Source: Clostridia bacterium (GTDB taxonomy: Bacteria; Bacillota; Clostridia; Oscillospirales; CAG-272). From it: a stretch of DNA of 7,827 nt. A program made the position numbers and the translations under genes. This document shows positions 6,842 to 7,827 of the stretch, piece by piece (the stretch's first letter is position 1; the number at the start of each line of letters is the position of its first letter). The notes beneath the pieces were generated by a model. It was given only the letters and a program-made list of their open reading frames with translations. It made no database searches and was not told the DNA's origin. Location: positions 1 through 7,827 of the forward strand of contig JAFVRI010000119.1 in assembly GCA_017504335.1 (NCBI GenBank), written 5' to 3'.

Positions 6842-6870
6842 CTACACCGATTTTTTTGAAAAAGGTTACA
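6842..6870 (-). promoter_or_regulatory. Candidate ECF-type (autoregulatory) promoter
   Basis: On the minus strand TGTAACC (6864-6870) is followed after 16 bases by GTGTAG (6842-6847), with a homopolymeric TTTTTC..AAAAAAA spacer start. An AAC-containing -35 box with a T-run behind it, and about 16 bases to a GT-containing -10 box, resembles ECF promoters of Bacillota. Transcription would begin near 6835 and give a leader of about 35 bases ending in the sigma gene's ribosome site. The motif match is by eye only. Confidence 0.4.
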
Positions 6871-6898
6871 TCCTTTTGAAAACTTGTATTTCGGCTCC

Positions 6899-6927
6899 AG
6901 TATAACACAGAGATGGAAAAAGTGCAA
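6899..6927 (-). promoter_or_regulatory. Candidate sigma-A promoter of the sigma/propeller operon
   Basis: On the minus strand TTGCAC (6922-6927) is separated by 17 bases from TATACT (6899-6904). The -10 box is good (5 of 6); the -35 box is weak (only the TTG matches). It would give a leader of about 90 bases and basal expression independent of the operon's own sigma factor. Confidence 0.45.
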
Positions 6928-6996
6928 CAGGGAAGGGATGAGGAGATTGTTAAAAAAGAAACAAATGTGAATAAAATGTAACTTTCAAAAAAAGTA

Positions 6997-7025
6997 TTGC
7001 AATTTATGGAAAAATCATTTAAAAT
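6997..7025 (+). promoter_or_regulatory. Candidate sigma-A promoter of the PEPCK gene
   Basis: TTGCAA (6997-7002) and TAAAAT (7020-7025) are spaced by 17 bases, matching consensus at 4 of 6 and 5 of 6 positions. Transcription would start near 7032, leaving a leader of about 77 bases before the ATG at 7109. The leader contains GATGGGGGACGATG and an A/T-rich stretch but no riboswitch or attenuator that I recognise. Confidence 0.6.
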
Positions 7026-7108
7026 ATACGATGGGGGACGATGTGGCATACATTCGTTGCCCAAACTTGAGTCAATAAAATATTTAAAATAAAAGAGGAG
7101 AAACAACT

Positions 7109-7827
7109 ATGACCAACAACAAGTACGTTCTTAGCTGGATCGATGAGATGGCTGCTATGACTCAGCCTGACAAGATCGTGTGGATTGACGGCTCCGACGC
7201 ACAGGCAGAGGCTCTGCGCGAGGAGGCATGCTCCACCGGCGAGATGATCAAGCTGAACCAGGAGCTGCTTCCCAACTGCTATCTGCACAGAACCGCCGTG
7301 AACGACGTGGCTCGTGTGGAGGGAAGAACCTTCATCTGCACCTCCAAGAAAGAGGATGCGGGCAATATCAACAACTGGATGGATCCCAAGGAGTGCTACG
7401 CAAAGCTGTCCAAGCTTTACACCGGCGCGATGAAGGGAAGAACCATGTATGTCATTCCTTACTCCATGAGTATTGTAGGATCTCCCTTCGCAAAATACGG
7501 CATTGAGTTGACCGACTCTATCTACGTCGTTCTGAACATGCTGATCATGACCCGCGTCGGCACCGATGTGCTGGAGGCGTTGGGTGAGAGCGGAGACTTC
7601 ATCAAGGGTCTGCACGCTAAGGCTGACATTGACGAGGAAAACCGTTATATCTGCCATTTCCCCGAGGACAACACCATTTGGTCCGTAAACTCCGGTTACG
7701 GCGGAAACGTTCTTCTGGGTAAGAAGTGCTTCGCGCTGCGTATCGCTTCCAACCTCGGCCGCAAAGAGGGCTGGATGGCTGAGCATATGCTCATCCTCGG
7801 TGTTGAGAAACCGAACGGCGAGATCAC
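7109..7827 (+). CDS. pckG: Phosphoenolpyruvate carboxykinase (GTP), 3'-truncated by window
   Basis: This enzyme interconverts oxaloacetate plus GTP with phosphoenolpyruvate, CO2 and GDP in the cytosol (gluconeogenesis, or PEP carboxylation in anaerobes). Only the first 239 codons are present; the family is about 600 residues, so the P-loop and GTP-binding half lie beyond the edge. Diagnostic GTP-type motifs are visible: ARVEGRTFI with substrate-binding Arg69, PYSMSIVGSPFAKYGIELTDS-like segment at 117-137, MTRVG (147-151), SGYGGNVLLGKKCFALRIAS (195-214) with Tyr197 and metal-binding Lys206, and EGWMAEHML with metal ligand His226. The close agreement with the animal and bacterial GTP enzymes rules out the ATP-dependent PckA type. 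AGGAG (7096-7100) lies 8 bases before the ATG. The coding sequence is richer in C-ending codons than the propeller gene, as expected of a highly expressed enzyme. It is divergent from the ECF sigma operon. Confidence 0.96.
   Translation, partial: MTNNKYVLSWIDEMAAMTQPDKIVWIDGSDAQAEALREEACSTGEMIKLNQELLPNCYLHRTAVNDVARVEGRTFICTSKKEDAGNINNWMDPKECYAKLSKLYTGAMKGRTMYVIPYSMSIVGSPFAKYGIELTDSIYVVLNMLIMTRVGTDVLEALGESGDFIKGLHAKADIDEENRYICHFPEDNTIWSVNSGYGGNVLLGKKCFALRIASNLGRKEGWMAEHMLILGVEKPNGEI

Noticed and set aside
7019..7786. A 255-codon open frame on the minus strand
   Set aside because: It lies antisense to PEPCK, whose translation matches the GTP-type family along its whole length. The antisense frame is a by-product of that gene's codon use and has no recognisable domain or ribosome site.
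1808..7827. Enolase, isomerase and PEPCK as one metabolic operon
   Set aside because: They are on different strands, with separate promoters and terminators, and a sigma-factor operon lies between them.

Overview
The window looks like chromosomal DNA of an anaerobic Bacillota, most likely class Clostridia. The evidence is near-consensus Shine-Dalgarno sites (such as AAGGAGGTGA), sigma-A type promoters, strong intrinsic terminators, a BspA-type leucine-rich repeat surface protein with a clostridial-style C-terminal tail, and an ECF sigma factor paired with a membrane beta-propeller protein. Genus cannot be assigned from sequence reading alone.

Layout: (1) 2-1756 (+) is the 3' part of a large BspA-like leucine-rich repeat protein whose N-terminus lies outside the window. 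(2) A 17-bp-stem bidirectional terminator (1755-1804) separates it from the convergent enolase gene (1808-3115, -). (3) Between enolase and the next gene, transcribed divergently, lies a sigma-A promoter matching consensus exactly (TTGACA-17-TATAAT, 3217-3245). It drives a sugar phosphate isomerase/epimerase-like TIM-barrel protein (3281-4135, +). (4) A 200-base gap (4136-4335) without a convincing gene ends in a strong hairpin terminator (4293-4337). (5) A two-gene operon on the minus strand encodes an ECF sigma factor (6243-6800) and, overlapping it by ATGA, a single-pass membrane protein with an extracellular beta-propeller (4336-6246). (6) The divergent intergenic region 6801-7108 carries candidate promoters for the sigma operon and for the last gene. 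(7) A GTP-dependent phosphoenolpyruvate carboxykinase gene (7109 to the window end, +) is cut off before its P-loop.

How the genes fit together: enolase and PEPCK both act at phosphoenolpyruvate, and the isomerase-like protein probably handles a sugar, so much of the window is central or sugar metabolism. Each of these genes has its own promoter or terminator, so they are neighbours rather than one operon. The most interesting unit is the sigma/beta-propeller pair. It has the arrangement of a trans-envelope signalling system: extracellular sensor domain, one membrane helix, a short cytoplasmic tail and a co-translated ECF sigma factor. A candidate ECF-type promoter lies just upstream and would fit autoregulation. 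The ligand and regulon are unknown. No RNA genes, CRISPR arrays, insertion sequences or phage genes were seen.
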